Source: Cereibacter changlensis JA139
GTDB taxonomy: Bacteria > Pseudomonadota > Alphaproteobacteria > Rhodobacterales > Rhodobacteraceae
Reading direction: 5' to 3'
Length of the DNA stretch: 64,000 nucleotides
Assembly: GCF_003034985.1 (NCBI RefSeq)
Contig: NZ_PZKG01000004.1
Span: forward strand, 1 to 64,000
Within the stretch, counting starts at the first letter, position 1. Each line of letters starts with the position of its first letter. Shown in pieces: positions 19,601 through 24,895 of the stretch. The translations under genes and the position numbers were made by a program. The notes under the pieces were generated by a model. That model had not been told where the DNA came from and searched no databases. It was given only the letters and a program-made list of their open reading frames with translations.

Positions 19601-19732
19601 CAGCGTCGCGTCCATCAGCAGCCGCGGCTCGAGCGGAACGAAATCCGGCTCTGCAGTGCTGCCAGCGAGAGGCGTCACCGGCTTGGAGGCTGCCGAGAGG
19701 TCGGAAAAGGACGAGGTGAGTCCGCTGGTCAT
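7685..19732 (-). CDS. giant LEPR-motif, RTX-repeat surface/secreted protein (4015 aa)
   Basis: 4015 residues if translation starts at the ATG at 19732, which has GGAGAG seven bases upstream; an in-frame TTG 33 codons earlier lacks a ribosome site. Residues 34-41 read LEPRLLMD, the LEPR-XLL-type signature found near the N-terminus of many very large exported bacterial proteins. No Sec signal peptide is visible. Residues of roughly 45-2500 are acidic, beta-rich and non-repetitive by eye. From about residue 2540 to 3840 there are glycine/aspartate-rich RTX-like units (GGAGNDMLYGG, GGGGDDTLYGD, GNDVLLGD), expected to bind Ca2+. They include a 60-residue periodic block. The last 150 residues are helical and end ERPLAAE. 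It is the first gene of an operon that also encodes adaptors, an M50 fusion and a TolC-like channel. Likely a cell-surface adhesin or matrix protein. Confidence 0.85.
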   Translation of the reverse strand: MTSGLTSSFSDLSAASKPVTPLAGSTAEPDFVPLEPRLLMDATLGWDLGGADDIASLLAGVHDLIEAQVEGFDDFLEQFDDLATAALGVLDVLTDATDAAALPGFEEIEEIADRLRNTMAALRDSSTLAMELLGIDTADDAAAVDLAAKINEAFGSDIVGAADMAETFSLSVFTNNTLQTSIDTLVDKIVAGNSSLDAEAVRTAITTGSDTHYAEVLNGQFGVLLEDITLGGQTLVSFTQNAENGSRVDVAVNLPTFGFNLDSLLEWASGTGVAPFDLSVSSDATQFRFQLGGEIAQTDAGTEIRLHVDNLDFDPLLQFGGQFDTGALDGPVNLGLLSLGLDAVTLAEFRVVISHAADEDLGVSMIIGNSLDVQSLASGELGISTQIQEVGGDEFIQIATGEAYQLAALQLSGTLDLFGAISGPGGAGMAYGVNLALSSVLLADLPSGATHAERISRFLSDASLGFDVDLSESIEDEALRDRMESAIEGLAAMGMDQISQFLADIGDVLGGVLSSSLFNVSIPFTDAELSSILGEISSVFTSLGDLFHIDTTALGFSAESGSMTELTTDVTELATQIDLDALEGVAKLDFVVVTDSGRETVTVTLTGNSVLSSSTATDAEKTEALAGLMNAALAAYGFAVTASGQTLRIGSGGSSAPQNALALVGARRENDTAVADFDFATLGFDEDQLTVTTGVFSEGEDEIAALSMTSAQTLSFTPGDDFADAMIGVEQMIFTAVVDGETIPVTVLKPEDGWYGSDNEPNLEGILAAFETALEESGVPVEVKLDDGSFTFSAVGPSGTSLTFGADPEKLTRAFDLESLMEWVNVRLAETETLAGASLQLTEDGALVFSFPEVSVEGEIEGNFGLSDLGLDALSNLSLSVRVQAALSAKFDAAVGIDLVGFAAALTAGSDADNAIDARRELDEAGDSEETEIALGQALLDNIFFADLALEAQITGSATNITGSANLGLMSLSFGADNAALNFLEIDTQFDFSIIGRDGDGAFSERATLQNIIDAFLYEDAEGNLDVTRGLNTLVGRADLQGGIVTDGKGALLDTDGEATTERDDLRHVDADGYEPSEGEILSQLYLQLGDVKLNVVGIEGLNEGIIDGVALTIDDLARPLDSANYRLLGEGVDEIEALASLGDGDILDSFETILNLVSLAGETLKEKLPFLDQNIPLLNFSLLDAVDFAKDLSEEMKALRADPQSGLAKLETMLEGVFGQDTVDLDWDADSKTLGFGLRFTFLEDYAEQLPFNFDLASLIGDQLAAIVGEDAASILTNLADVKGDGTLVFDPDLTMNFVFGIDLSKTLLDAPELASGETALTDLATVASLVESAEGAHDLRIRWKDADTGESQTVNIDIAGATTLEELVTKINDQLQTAIGDHVSFGFDAETGQITLADSNTGLILSDDVEALFGAEAAVAEVVEGETVLTLAEGFEDFAAGYSFHLAFGLDGESLGAGVDITIPAEEGRTAEGFVEALNAALKAADIDRSEISSRAVTGWTMAVGQLITAELVDGVIRLVGSNFAESIGADPVVFGVSGTDGGHAVTFEIFELGGSNAARLLGFETLGTVLNGSASSSILRESQEIGAPRVYLDTEKSGLKLEFTAGAPDGLNLKLGFGPISINVVNGTAMLSAGADSTDPAHLALGFNDIDGDEHEGQYDFADLVSLVTDTGRSVLDLFNLDVAIGVVVDLAFQDSLGFLNPDEHGLTFRSDLLTTGGEVKLSGEVLDSFSGDLINLWNGTGLKGEFALELPSISDLTDFLSDFNILAFLNDPAAVLNGLDMILDRMQQLFDEYLKTIDLPVVGDAIGSAVTFFTDFRYGVLADAREIANTPKADGTLPTTVDLLTGWFNDKLNEVFNPGNEPIQFIQAALDTEGGLSDSYLYGAINFSAVIFDEFLDIAFDLGLPGFDLAVKEGSGIRITLDYSVNIGFGLNKTGFFLLNDTDVEEIRIGITADAGTFQGSAKLMGVLGIDVDAITKVEGSYIGDGTGEGTAVVTASLGVDLFGDQGLAIIDRDGTANGEEIAIDLGDITPVTGTGLELSYEKLVYLTRMSATGLVAFTFNASVDIQLGLTANIIDPTKDGNTPLLIGGKQIIPSVKTELIILGGYTSADDAGFTFTKVAFEDVRIDASVIYDAIIAPVLDPIMSFIEPLVDIFAWMNEVPFSFVVDALSKAFPIFGVVSSVLKTVTDIANFVSKLNATGGQFVFGTFDFSNSFAGDEATGKLDSSSVVMDSSNSSSAVLASSSTGSTFGVFGSLANGFALELPLLTDPFSAMNILLGKYDQVDLVKVHFTLFNLNLPKTDFVDLIMDEIGAPGWVSGAISRALKFELGAHAYAGLSAGYDLSGIVNFVNTLDPERLLDGVFLDTKPFIDVGFQVDAALNLGIAGLNIGGGANVWMGFNDPNDDGKLRFPELLAILDAGAEDPSKLLGYLFEGEFGINFYLSVWAGIKLGFINLTFDIDIVDLDVKIPFGGLPLPPRLSPEVDNGETAVLAVGSNIGNSMSTMDKDGNDVITLDGPNSPIQINLSNEQGKLAGDMNQNVGGIIIPAGKGNNTVDMSELTTDIPIVVYTEDGNDTIKLPDDGLVVLFLGDGVNTVTANPGAKGTYVIFGGSGADTVDIPGGNVVFFGDGDYGMRDLFVATFADKDLSKSEICSLLGITTEGQVETSGAAKASYAITDIDGNAQKVTLAGFLDDYTRSTQAKASSTADSITTGAGNGLIMTGSGNDRIKAGAGSTGVVKVYAGAGDDDVTVAGAQAFIEGGAGADILRTGAMSSEVWGWGKATGESGLLDPTSSPQAAKLNQLAQRDGADIIIGGAGDDRIFGQLGNDVIEGGAGNDMLYGGLGIDIVGGGTFDFTSVKTGETISIESYDKNTGFGQAVNVSLRDAADGNDVIRGGDADDILIGGGGDDTLYGDRGNDVLLGDFARIRLSANLVAEDIETEFDGSAHAGGDTLFGGAGDDVMVGGGNNGKVDTITDLEGSNVVIGDFGGVRGARLNEAVTRLETFSNAAGGADLISTGAGNDLILAGEGADTITSGTGGDIVLGDLGTIDLVNATVTGTASTLGGDDSITTGNGDGVDVTTLVIAGSGNDRISAVGDGGLILLGDNGAMTLDSKALQELRGYRAPGQDATPEQLAEDAATRARIDGIAKRVEAVNAQTDGNDTAVAGPGVLRAVMGGGDDHVTLGGHENYVLGDDGVIEILSGGMRVTAVKEANAGNDTVLGGAVRDVIAGGQGDDRIEGGEGDNVILGDDGVIELTFQNDGTVTAELSDDGVSGGKDVIVTGDGHNLILAGLGNDTVTSGEGDNTVLGDAGRMQVIREADGSAEFDLRDDSGLGGNDEITTRNGDNLILAGLGDDTVTSGEGDNAVLGDAGEMQVIRNADGSVDATLLGNADTGGDDVITTLNGDNLILAGLGNDRITSGDGRNTLLGDNGVIDLTRKADGSQVATALDEGTTGGDDVILLGDGDNRVLAGLGDDAVTVGDGENVILADLGEIGANEATGVWRATDGNDSVTGGNGRNRVILSGGDDVAVLGGGGNRVTGDAGFISWTGLTAFEGEVIETLTPEEGGEDHITTGSGDDVIFGGTGTDTLLATAGDDVILGDNGRYVAPLDGAVGRVTSLVGELAGDDWIEAGSGNDIVLAGQGDDTVDACSGEDVVFGDSGEVTFVNATDIVTLEMTDIERGGDDLIYADAEDLGDDILMGQAGNDTIRAGGGDDVILGDIALFTFLHPHDRLPGQSAADRMLRLEATRIDIGGDDLIYGGIGNDIAVAGFGADLMYGGDGQDILIGDTAIITRRWVDEAKGGLTEWLTIDTNFAFIQGGYDHIHGEGDHDVMVGNLGPDMFYGDTAEDAIFSDGYAGLFRAWLPQGFEGRAENDQRYLYTSNFAGAGAVDVVSNAQQNAAIGNPLDAVEDGSLGKVLTFPGRNALDPDLWRRTIDMLDEPRMLRAMAQMIAMGADSELLADSMLSSLIEAGLLSGDTDPVMLELLIERLAKVLHQRAQNDAAMGERPLAAE
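9365..10084 (-). repeat. four tandem 180-bp (60-residue) RTX units inside the giant gene
   Basis: Four consecutive units of exactly 60 codons lie at 10084-9905, 9904-9725, 9724-9545 and 9544-9365. The shared core is NLILAGLGNDTVTSGEGDN followed by VLGDxG and a DGS-containing linker. The second and third units agree at about 40 of 60 residues by my count. A shorter, degenerate fifth unit follows. The repeats suggest recent internal duplication within the RTX region. Confidence 0.8.
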
Positions 19733-19881
19733 CGAGGTGCTCTCCAGAGCCGATGGAAGGGGAAATTCCGCAGCCAGGGCGGGCAAGTCACTCGCAAGCG
19801 CCGTGTGAACGGAGTTCCTGCAACTTCGCAAAAAGAGAGACTCTACCGCAAGTGGACTGATGCAACCGGAGTGCTTGCTGC

Positions 19882-19896
19882 GTAACGCGGGGTAAC
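19882..19896 (-). promoter_or_regulatory. direct repeat GTAAC-N5-GTAAC upstream of the giant gene
   Basis: Two GTAAC copies are spaced by 10 bp, one helical turn, about 150 bp upstream of the giant ORF start. Direct repeats with this period are typical of OmpR-type regulator sites, and an OmpR-type two-component system is encoded next door. The same pentamer was not found in the kinase/regulator intergenic region. It is a candidate operator only; a nearby inverted repeat, GTTCC-N6-GGAAC at 19946-19961, is another. Confidence 0.3.
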
Positions 19897-20016
19897 AGAA
19901 GCCGTGCCGTCAGGGCAACAAAACGGAAAGCGCTGCCGTTGAGACGTTCCGTAATGGGAACCCGCGTCTGCCGATCGCGTCTCGCGCCACCGGCAGGCGG
20001 AGTGACTCGGGCCGGG

Positions 20017-22053
20017 CTACGCCGGCGAGGCCTGCGCCAGGCGGATGCGGACCTGGGTGCCGACGCCCAGCGCGCTCTCGATCTGCAACTCCCCCGCATG
20101 GGCCTCGACGATCTGCGACACCATGTAGAGCCCGAGGCCGGAGCCCTCGGCATGGCGCGCATTCTCGCCGCGGTAACCATTCTCCATGACCCAGTTTATC
20201 GCATCGGGTGGAATGCCGATGCCATTGTCCACCACCTCGATCACGACAAATCCCGGCTCCTGCGCAAGCCGCAACAGGACGCGGTCGGAATTTTCAGCCA
20301 TAGCAATGCCGGAGGAGTATTTCATCGCATTTTCCAGCAGATTTACGATGGCCAATTCCAGCATCTCGCTATCGGCCTCGATCAATGCGCCCACCGCCTG
20401 CGGATCGCATTCAAAACAGATCTGGTTGCCGAGAAGATCCTCCGCCCGGCGCAATGCGGCCTCGGCGACGGATTGCACTTCGACAACCGCCATCACCGGC
20501 TGGAAGGTATTTCCCTGATACTGGCTGCGCGACAGGTTGATCTCCACCACCTCCACCAGGCGCGCAACCGCCCGCCGCACCCTTTTTATCCTGTCCTGGT
20601 TTTTTGTGTCCGCCGCCGGAAGAGTCAAGCCGATACTGTCGACATTGGAACGGATCACCGCGAGCGGGGTCCGGTATTGATGTGAGACCGCCTCGAAAAA
20701 TTGGATCTGGCGTGATTGGGATTCAAGCTCCGCCCTCAGCCTGTCTTCCGCCACGTGACGTGCCCGGACAAGTTCCTCCGTCCGTTCCTCGACAATGCGC
20801 GCCGCGCGCTTTTCGGCATTGAGCGCGGTGAAAAGCGCGGTGGCTTGCATGCTCTTGTTCAATGCCTCCGAGTCCCGCAGGCGCATTGCCAGAGCCCCTG
20901 TCAGGATGATCGCCTGCAACAGAGAGGCCGCGCCATAGGCGTGGAGCGTATAAAACGGTAGCCAGTTGACGCCGAGTTTCTGCATCATGGTGAGGGCTGC
21001 GCCGATCCCCGTCAAAGAATAGGCCACTGCCCGCAGCTGTCCCGCAGTTCCGTCCTGTCCGGCATAGCGGATCACCACAGCCATATTGAATAGCGCCATG
21101 ACAAAGGAGACCGATGTGCCGATCGGCGCGAAGGCGAAGTTGCCCCCTGCAAGCGCCACCGGAACGCCGATGATCCCAACTGTCATTGCCGCCATATAGA
21201 CCCTGTGCAACAGGGCCGATTTCGCTTTGGTCTCGATGATCGCGGATGCCGCAAGAACACTTGCGGCGAGCCCCCACCAGGCATTCACCCCGATGAAGAT
21301 GTCATTGCCCTCGTTCCATCCGGAAAAGAGGAAGACACGGCTGAAACCGAGATTTCCGACATACATCGCCGCGATGGAAATCGTCGAAAGCGCGAGCAGC
21401 GGATATCTTATCTGCCTGTCGAAATAGTAGAAGAAGAGCTGGACAAGCGCCAGGGCGATCATTCCCCCGGCCCAGGCCCCGTAGATCAGCAAATAGGCGA
21501 GGCGGCGATAGACGAAGGCGTCGGTCTGGAACAGGCCCAGCGACACTTGCGTCGAGGAGTTTCCGTTGCGGATGTTGACATAGACGACAGTGGTCTCGCC
21601 GGCGACGAACTTCAGCGGAACGGCGTCGATCAGGCCGGAAAAACCCTTGTCCGACAAGGACCTATGGTCCCCCATGCTGAATATCTCGAAATCTGCCGCG
21701 GTCATTCCATCCCGTTCGGGCGCGACGTAGACGTCGAGGTAATCCATGAAATTCGGCTGGATCACCAGCACGCCGCGCGCATCCTGGATCGCCGGCAGGA
21801 CGATCCGCAGCCAGACGCCGTCCTTGGTATAGCCGAAATTCTCGCTGAGTCGGGCCGGCTTGAAAGCCTCGGTCATGCCCAGCACCTGCGAAAGATCGAG
21901 CGCCCGCTCCGGGTCGCGCAGGGCGGAAACGCGACCCGAGAGCGATGGCGGATCGAGGCGGGATTCGTCGATCGCATCGGCCCCGGCCGGGGAAACAACG
22001 AGGAAAAACCCGATGAGCAGCGCAACAAGACTGTCGATTACGGCACGGATCAT
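20017..22053 (-). CDS. 7TM-type sensor histidine kinase
   Basis: 678 residues from the ATG at 22053, chosen because it opens a signal peptide (MIRAVIDSLVALLIGFFLVV). Residues 30-180 form a periplasmic sensor of the 7TMR-DISM type (FGYTKDGVWLRIVLP, WLRI motif). Seven membrane helices span about 185-392. A coiled linker leads to the phosphoacceptor box around His458 (SHQYRTPL, where most kinases have SHELRTPL). The ATPase domain has the N-box NLLENAMKYS, the G1 box DNGIGIPP and the G2 box GSGLGLYMV. It phosphorylates a response regulator, presumably the one encoded divergently at 22196. Codon use and base composition look less G+C-rich than in its neighbours. The signal sensed is unknown. Its 3' end lies 284 bp from the giant-gene start. 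Confidence 0.9.
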   Translation of the reverse strand: MIRAVIDSLVALLIGFFLVVSPAGADAIDESRLDPPSLSGRVSALRDPERALDLSQVLGMTEAFKPARLSENFGYTKDGVWLRIVLPAIQDARGVLVIQPNFMDYLDVYVAPERDGMTAADFEIFSMGDHRSLSDKGFSGLIDAVPLKFVAGETTVVYVNIRNGNSSTQVSLGLFQTDAFVYRRLAYLLIYGAWAGGMIALALVQLFFYYFDRQIRYPLLALSTISIAAMYVGNLGFSRVFLFSGWNEGNDIFIGVNAWWGLAASVLAASAIIETKAKSALLHRVYMAAMTVGIIGVPVALAGGNFAFAPIGTSVSFVMALFNMAVVIRYAGQDGTAGQLRAVAYSLTGIGAALTMMQKLGVNWLPFYTLHAYGAASLLQAIILTGALAMRLRDSEALNKSMQATALFTALNAEKRAARIVEERTEELVRARHVAEDRLRAELESQSRQIQFFEAVSHQYRTPLAVIRSNVDSIGLTLPAADTKNQDRIKRVRRAVARLVEVVEINLSRSQYQGNTFQPVMAVVEVQSVAEAALRRAEDLLGNQICFECDPQAVGALIEADSEMLELAIVNLLENAMKYSSGIAMAENSDRVLLRLAQEPGFVVIEVVDNGIGIPPDAINWVMENGYRGENARHAEGSGLGLYMVSQIVEAHAGELQIESALGVGTQVRIRLAQASPA

Positions 22054-22195
22054 GCTATGACAGCCCCGCAACGGGGAAAGTTGTCGCTTGCTCCCGTACC
22101 GGAAACTGGGGGACCCGCCTGGTCCGACAGGATGTGCCCGTTTCACACTGTTCTCCGGATCGCAAACCGCGCTAGAATTGATGGATTGACCTGCC
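22054..22195. promoter_or_regulatory. divergent control region of the two-component system
   Basis: 142 bp separate the start codons of the kinase and the regulator. A short palindrome CCCCG-CAA-CGGGG lies at 22064-22076, 10 bp from the kinase ATG, and could form a hairpin near its ribosome site. A TAGAAT at 22173-22178 is a possible -10 element for the regulator gene, without a good -35 match. Confidence 0.35.
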
Positions 22196-23044
22196 GTGCA
22201 AAGAAGCAACCGAGCCCAGAGACAGAGGCTGATCCTCGTCGAGGATGACGTGGATCTTCGGCAAGGCTTGGCAGATTATCTCCGCCTGTGCAACTTCACT
22301 GTCGAGGCGGTGGGATCGGGGTCGGAATTCCACGCCGCGCTGCGCAAGGCCAGCTACGATGTCGCGATCCTGGATATAAATCTTCCCGATGTCAGCGGCT
22401 TCGAACTTGCTCAGAGCGTTTCCTCGCGGGGCGGAACCGGGGTTATCCTGCTGACCGCGCGGAACAGCAAGCAGGACCGGGTGCGGGCTTATCAGGACGG
22501 AGCCGACATCTATCTGAGCAAGCCGGTGGACAGCGAGGAACTCGCCCTCGCCGCCTGGAATCTCGGATTGCGGGTCCGGCGGGAGCGGCAATCGAGGCTT
22601 GGAAATGCCGTCCTCGTTGGTGGTCCTGAAGGCGCGATTGCGGGAATTGCCTTGGATGCCGCGTCGGTTGTTTCCGCCTCTGCGGACGAAGGAACAACGG
22701 GCGCGAATGGCGGCGCCGAAGGCGAGATGGCCTCCCCGGGCAATTCGACATGGACGCTGGACCGTATACGGCAGGTGCTCGATTGCCCGAACGGGGTGGT
22801 GCTGCCGGTATCGGGCAAGGAAGCGATCATTCTGGAGACGCTGGCGCTGAATGAAGGCACGCGGCTCAGCCGGACCGACATGCTGAAAGCCTATGGCACG
22901 AATGAGGATGGCACCGACAGCCGGAAACTCGATGTCGCCCTGGGGCGGCTGCGGGCAAAAGCGAGGGATGCCGGCGTCGAATTGCCGATCCAGATCGTGC
23001 GCGGCGCGGGGATCCGGTTGCTAGAGACCATCAAGCTGGTTTGA
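22196..23044 (+). CDS. OmpR-family response regulator
   Basis: 282 residues from a GTG start; an in-frame ATG 15 bp upstream is followed by a stop. The receiver domain shows the acidic pair VEDD (residues 15-18), the phosphorylated Asp60 (AILDINLPDVSG), a conserved Thr (LLTAR) and the SKP lysine. An Ala/Gly-rich linker of about 60 residues follows. The C-terminal part (about 190-282) is a winged-helix effector domain (EAIILETLALNEG, VALGRLRAKARDAG, IVRGAGIRL). It probably binds DNA as a dimer after phosphorylation by the divergently encoded 7TM kinase. Proximity suggests the giant RTX operon as a target, but this is not shown. The linker is longer than in standard OmpR proteins. Confidence 0.85.
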   Translation: MQRSNRAQRQRLILVEDDVDLRQGLADYLRLCNFTVEAVGSGSEFHAALRKASYDVAILDINLPDVSGFELAQSVSSRGGTGVILLTARNSKQDRVRAYQDGADIYLSKPVDSEELALAAWNLGLRVRRERQSRLGNAVLVGGPEGAIAGIALDAASVVSASADEGTTGANGGAEGEMASPGNSTWTLDRIRQVLDCPNGVVLPVSGKEAIILETLALNEGTRLSRTDMLKAYGTNEDGTDSRKLDVALGRLRAKARDAGVELPIQIVRGAGIRLLETIKLV

Positions 23045-23888
23045 CCTTGGGTTTGCATGCTCCGGCAACCTTATTGGGGCCGGTTGATATCCCGGCATTG
23101 CCAATAGCCGCTGAATAAGTCAGGCAGCGTTTTCCAAGACGGTTTTTTGGCTCCACCTTGCGCTATCTGCTTCAGCATGCGCCAACTCCTGGCTGTCGTC
23201 GCTGGAGAGGGCACGGCTGCGGCGCCAGCGTCACCTCCATGGCTCCCGTGTTCAACTGTCCGTCCAGCTCGAAAACTCCATTGAGCGGGGCAGACGACAG
23301 AGACCGCTCCGGAAGCGCCCCGCCTGCCCCGGAGTGCCCCGAACAACAGGACTGCCGGACGATCAATTATCATTCTGATTTGCTGATGCGGCAACGTGGA
23401 TCAACCGCGAGTGACGGATTGCGGCATCAACCCTTGGTCGCAACGGCTCCTGCCCAGACGATCCTGATAATTTTATCGAACCAGCCGGGAACAAATCCCG
23501 CTTCCCGCGATGGTTGCGCGCTTCGCGCGTCGATACAATTTCCATGCGTCACGACAAGTGCTTAACTCGCCCTTAGCCGCATTATAGCGCTTGTCATGCG
23601 GAGGAAACCCGCTACGCTTGACCTATTCACCAGGACCCGGTGCAATTCCGGGTGGCTCTTCCGGCCGCCGATCCGCCGGACCATTTCGATAGCTAGATCT
23701 GACAGATCCGAATTCGCTTGTGGCGCGTTCTTGCAGCTATGCAGAAAATGATGATTTCCGATCCTTTGCCCGGCAGCGCCCCGTAGGGGGCCCCTGCCCT
23801 CAGAACCAGTGATTGACCAGGCTGCAGACCGTGCGATTTCGCGCCGGATTTTTTCAGACCGAGCTATTTCAATTATTCCAAGGCCCAG
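23045..23888. other. 844-bp stretch without a convincing gene
   Basis: No frame has both good coding character and a ribosome site. A 107-codon minus-strand frame (23071-23394) and a 135-codon plus-strand frame (23158-23565) are open, but their translations look random. Base composition is lower in G+C than in the flanking operons. Small inverted repeats occur: ACCCGG-N7-CCGGGT at 23635-23653 and GATCTG-A-CAGATC near 23695. It could be a decayed gene or insertion remnant, and it must include the promoter of the carrier-protein cassette. Confidence 0.5.
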
Positions 23889-24557
23889 ATGAACCAGATC
23901 ATTGAAAGACCGCACCCGCTTGGCGAACCGATCGCGCCCCGCCTTGCACCCCTACCCCCGACCGTCTGCCCAGGGACGCAGATGCTGGACCAGACCTTCG
24001 ACGGCGACGAGGCGGGGATGATCCGCCGGCTCGGCTTCCGCTTCGTCATTGGCGAGGATTTCCGCCAGCACGAGCGCGATCCGTTCCAGCCCGGGCTGCA
24101 GGCGCTCTGGGCGCACCGGATCGGCGTCCACGCCGAGAACAAGCGCGGACCGCTGCGGGCAGTGCTGCGGGCCGTTCACCGGATTGGCCACCTGATCTGC
24201 CGCAACCTCTACGGCATCGAACTGGAAAAAAGCGTTCGTGTCGGGCGCCGGCTGCAGATCGGCCACCAGCACGGCATCGTCATCCACCGCCATGCCACCA
24301 TCGGCCACAACTGCGTCATACGGCAGGGCGTGACCTTCGGCGTCGGCACCGACTGGACCGAGGGCGCGGGGCCGGTGATCGGCAATGGCGTCCGCTTTGG
24401 CGTCGGCAGCGTGGTGATGGGCAATGTGAGCATCGGCGACAATGTCACGGTGGGCCCGAACTGCGTGATCTCCAGCGACGTGCCGGCGGATTGCACGCTC
24501 TTCGTGCCGCCGCCGCGGGTGCTGCCGAAAGCCGCTCCGGCCCCGCGCAGCGCCTGA
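23889..24557 (+). CDS. serine-acetyltransferase-like hexapeptide acyltransferase
   Basis: 222 residues. The N-terminal 100 residues are helical (DFRQHERDPFQPGLQALWAHR). From about residue 110 there is a left-handed beta-helix of hexapeptide repeats (GIVIHRHATIGHNCVIRQGV, VIGNGVRFGVGSVVMGNVSI, VTVGPNCVISSDVP) as in CysE/LbH_SAT proteins. These enzymes move an acetyl or longer acyl group from CoA to a hydroxyl or amino acceptor in the cytoplasm. The gene leads a four-gene cassette with a carrier protein, a reductase and an adenylate-forming ligase (26-bp gap to the next gene). That context points to a dedicated acyl modification, not general cysteine synthesis. The actual acceptor is unknown; a sugar or the acyl product made by the cassette are both possible. 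Confidence 0.75.
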   Translation: MNQIIERPHPLGEPIAPRLAPLPPTVCPGTQMLDQTFDGDEAGMIRRLGFRFVIGEDFRQHERDPFQPGLQALWAHRIGVHAENKRGPLRAVLRAVHRIGHLICRNLYGIELEKSVRVGRRLQIGHQHGIVIHRHATIGHNCVIRQGVTFGVGTDWTEGAGPVIGNGVRFGVGSVVMGNVSIGDNVTVGPNCVISSDVPADCTLFVPPPRVLPKAAPAPRSA

Positions 24558-24583
24558 CCCCCTCGCCTGAAAGGACTTTCCAC

Positions 24584-24895
24584 ATGACCGTTTCCCCGGA
24601 CCGGATGCTTGCATCCCTGCAGAACGCCGTCGCTGAGCTGAACCTGTCGCTGCCGCCCGACCGACAGATCTCCGACGACCCCGATGCGGTGCTCTATGGC
24701 GAGGGCAGCCCGCTCGACTCGCTGGGCCTCGTGAATTTCGTGATGACGGCCGAGCAGCATATCGGCGACGACACCGGCGCCGACATCGTGCTCGCCTCGG
24801 AATCGGCGATGTCGCGCAAGCGCAGCCCCTACCGCTCGCTGCGCAGCCTCGCCGATTACGCGACCGAGATCGCCGGCCAGAGTTCCGCAGCATGA
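24584..24895 (+). CDS. acyl carrier protein-like protein
   Basis: 103 residues from the ATG at 24584, preceded by AAAGGAC. The segment EGSPLDSLGLVNFV (about residues 45-58) has the DSL motif whose serine takes the 4'-phosphopantetheine arm, and the flanking helices (MLASLQNAVAELN, TAEQHIGDDTGADIVLA) fit an ACP/PCP fold. The C-terminal extension is slightly longer than in the housekeeping fatty-acid ACP, which is about 78 residues. It overlaps the next gene by 4 bp. It should carry the acyl or aminoacyl group activated by the ligase at 25586. No phosphopantetheinyl transferase is encoded here, so the general cellular one must serve it. Confidence 0.8.
   Translation: MTVSPDRMLASLQNAVAELNLSLPPDRQISDDPDAVLYGEGSPLDSLGLVNFVMTAEQHIGDDTGADIVLASESAMSRKRSPYRSLRSLADYATEIAGQSSAA

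Noticed and set aside
19733-19831. TTG start extending the giant protein by 33 residues
   Set aside because: No ribosome site before the TTG, whereas the ATG at 19732 has GGAGAG at good spacing and places LEPRLLMD near the N-terminus.
23071-23394. 107-codon minus-strand frame, possible transposase fragment
   Set aside because: No ribosome site and no recognisable transposase motif; kept only as part of the gene-free stretch.
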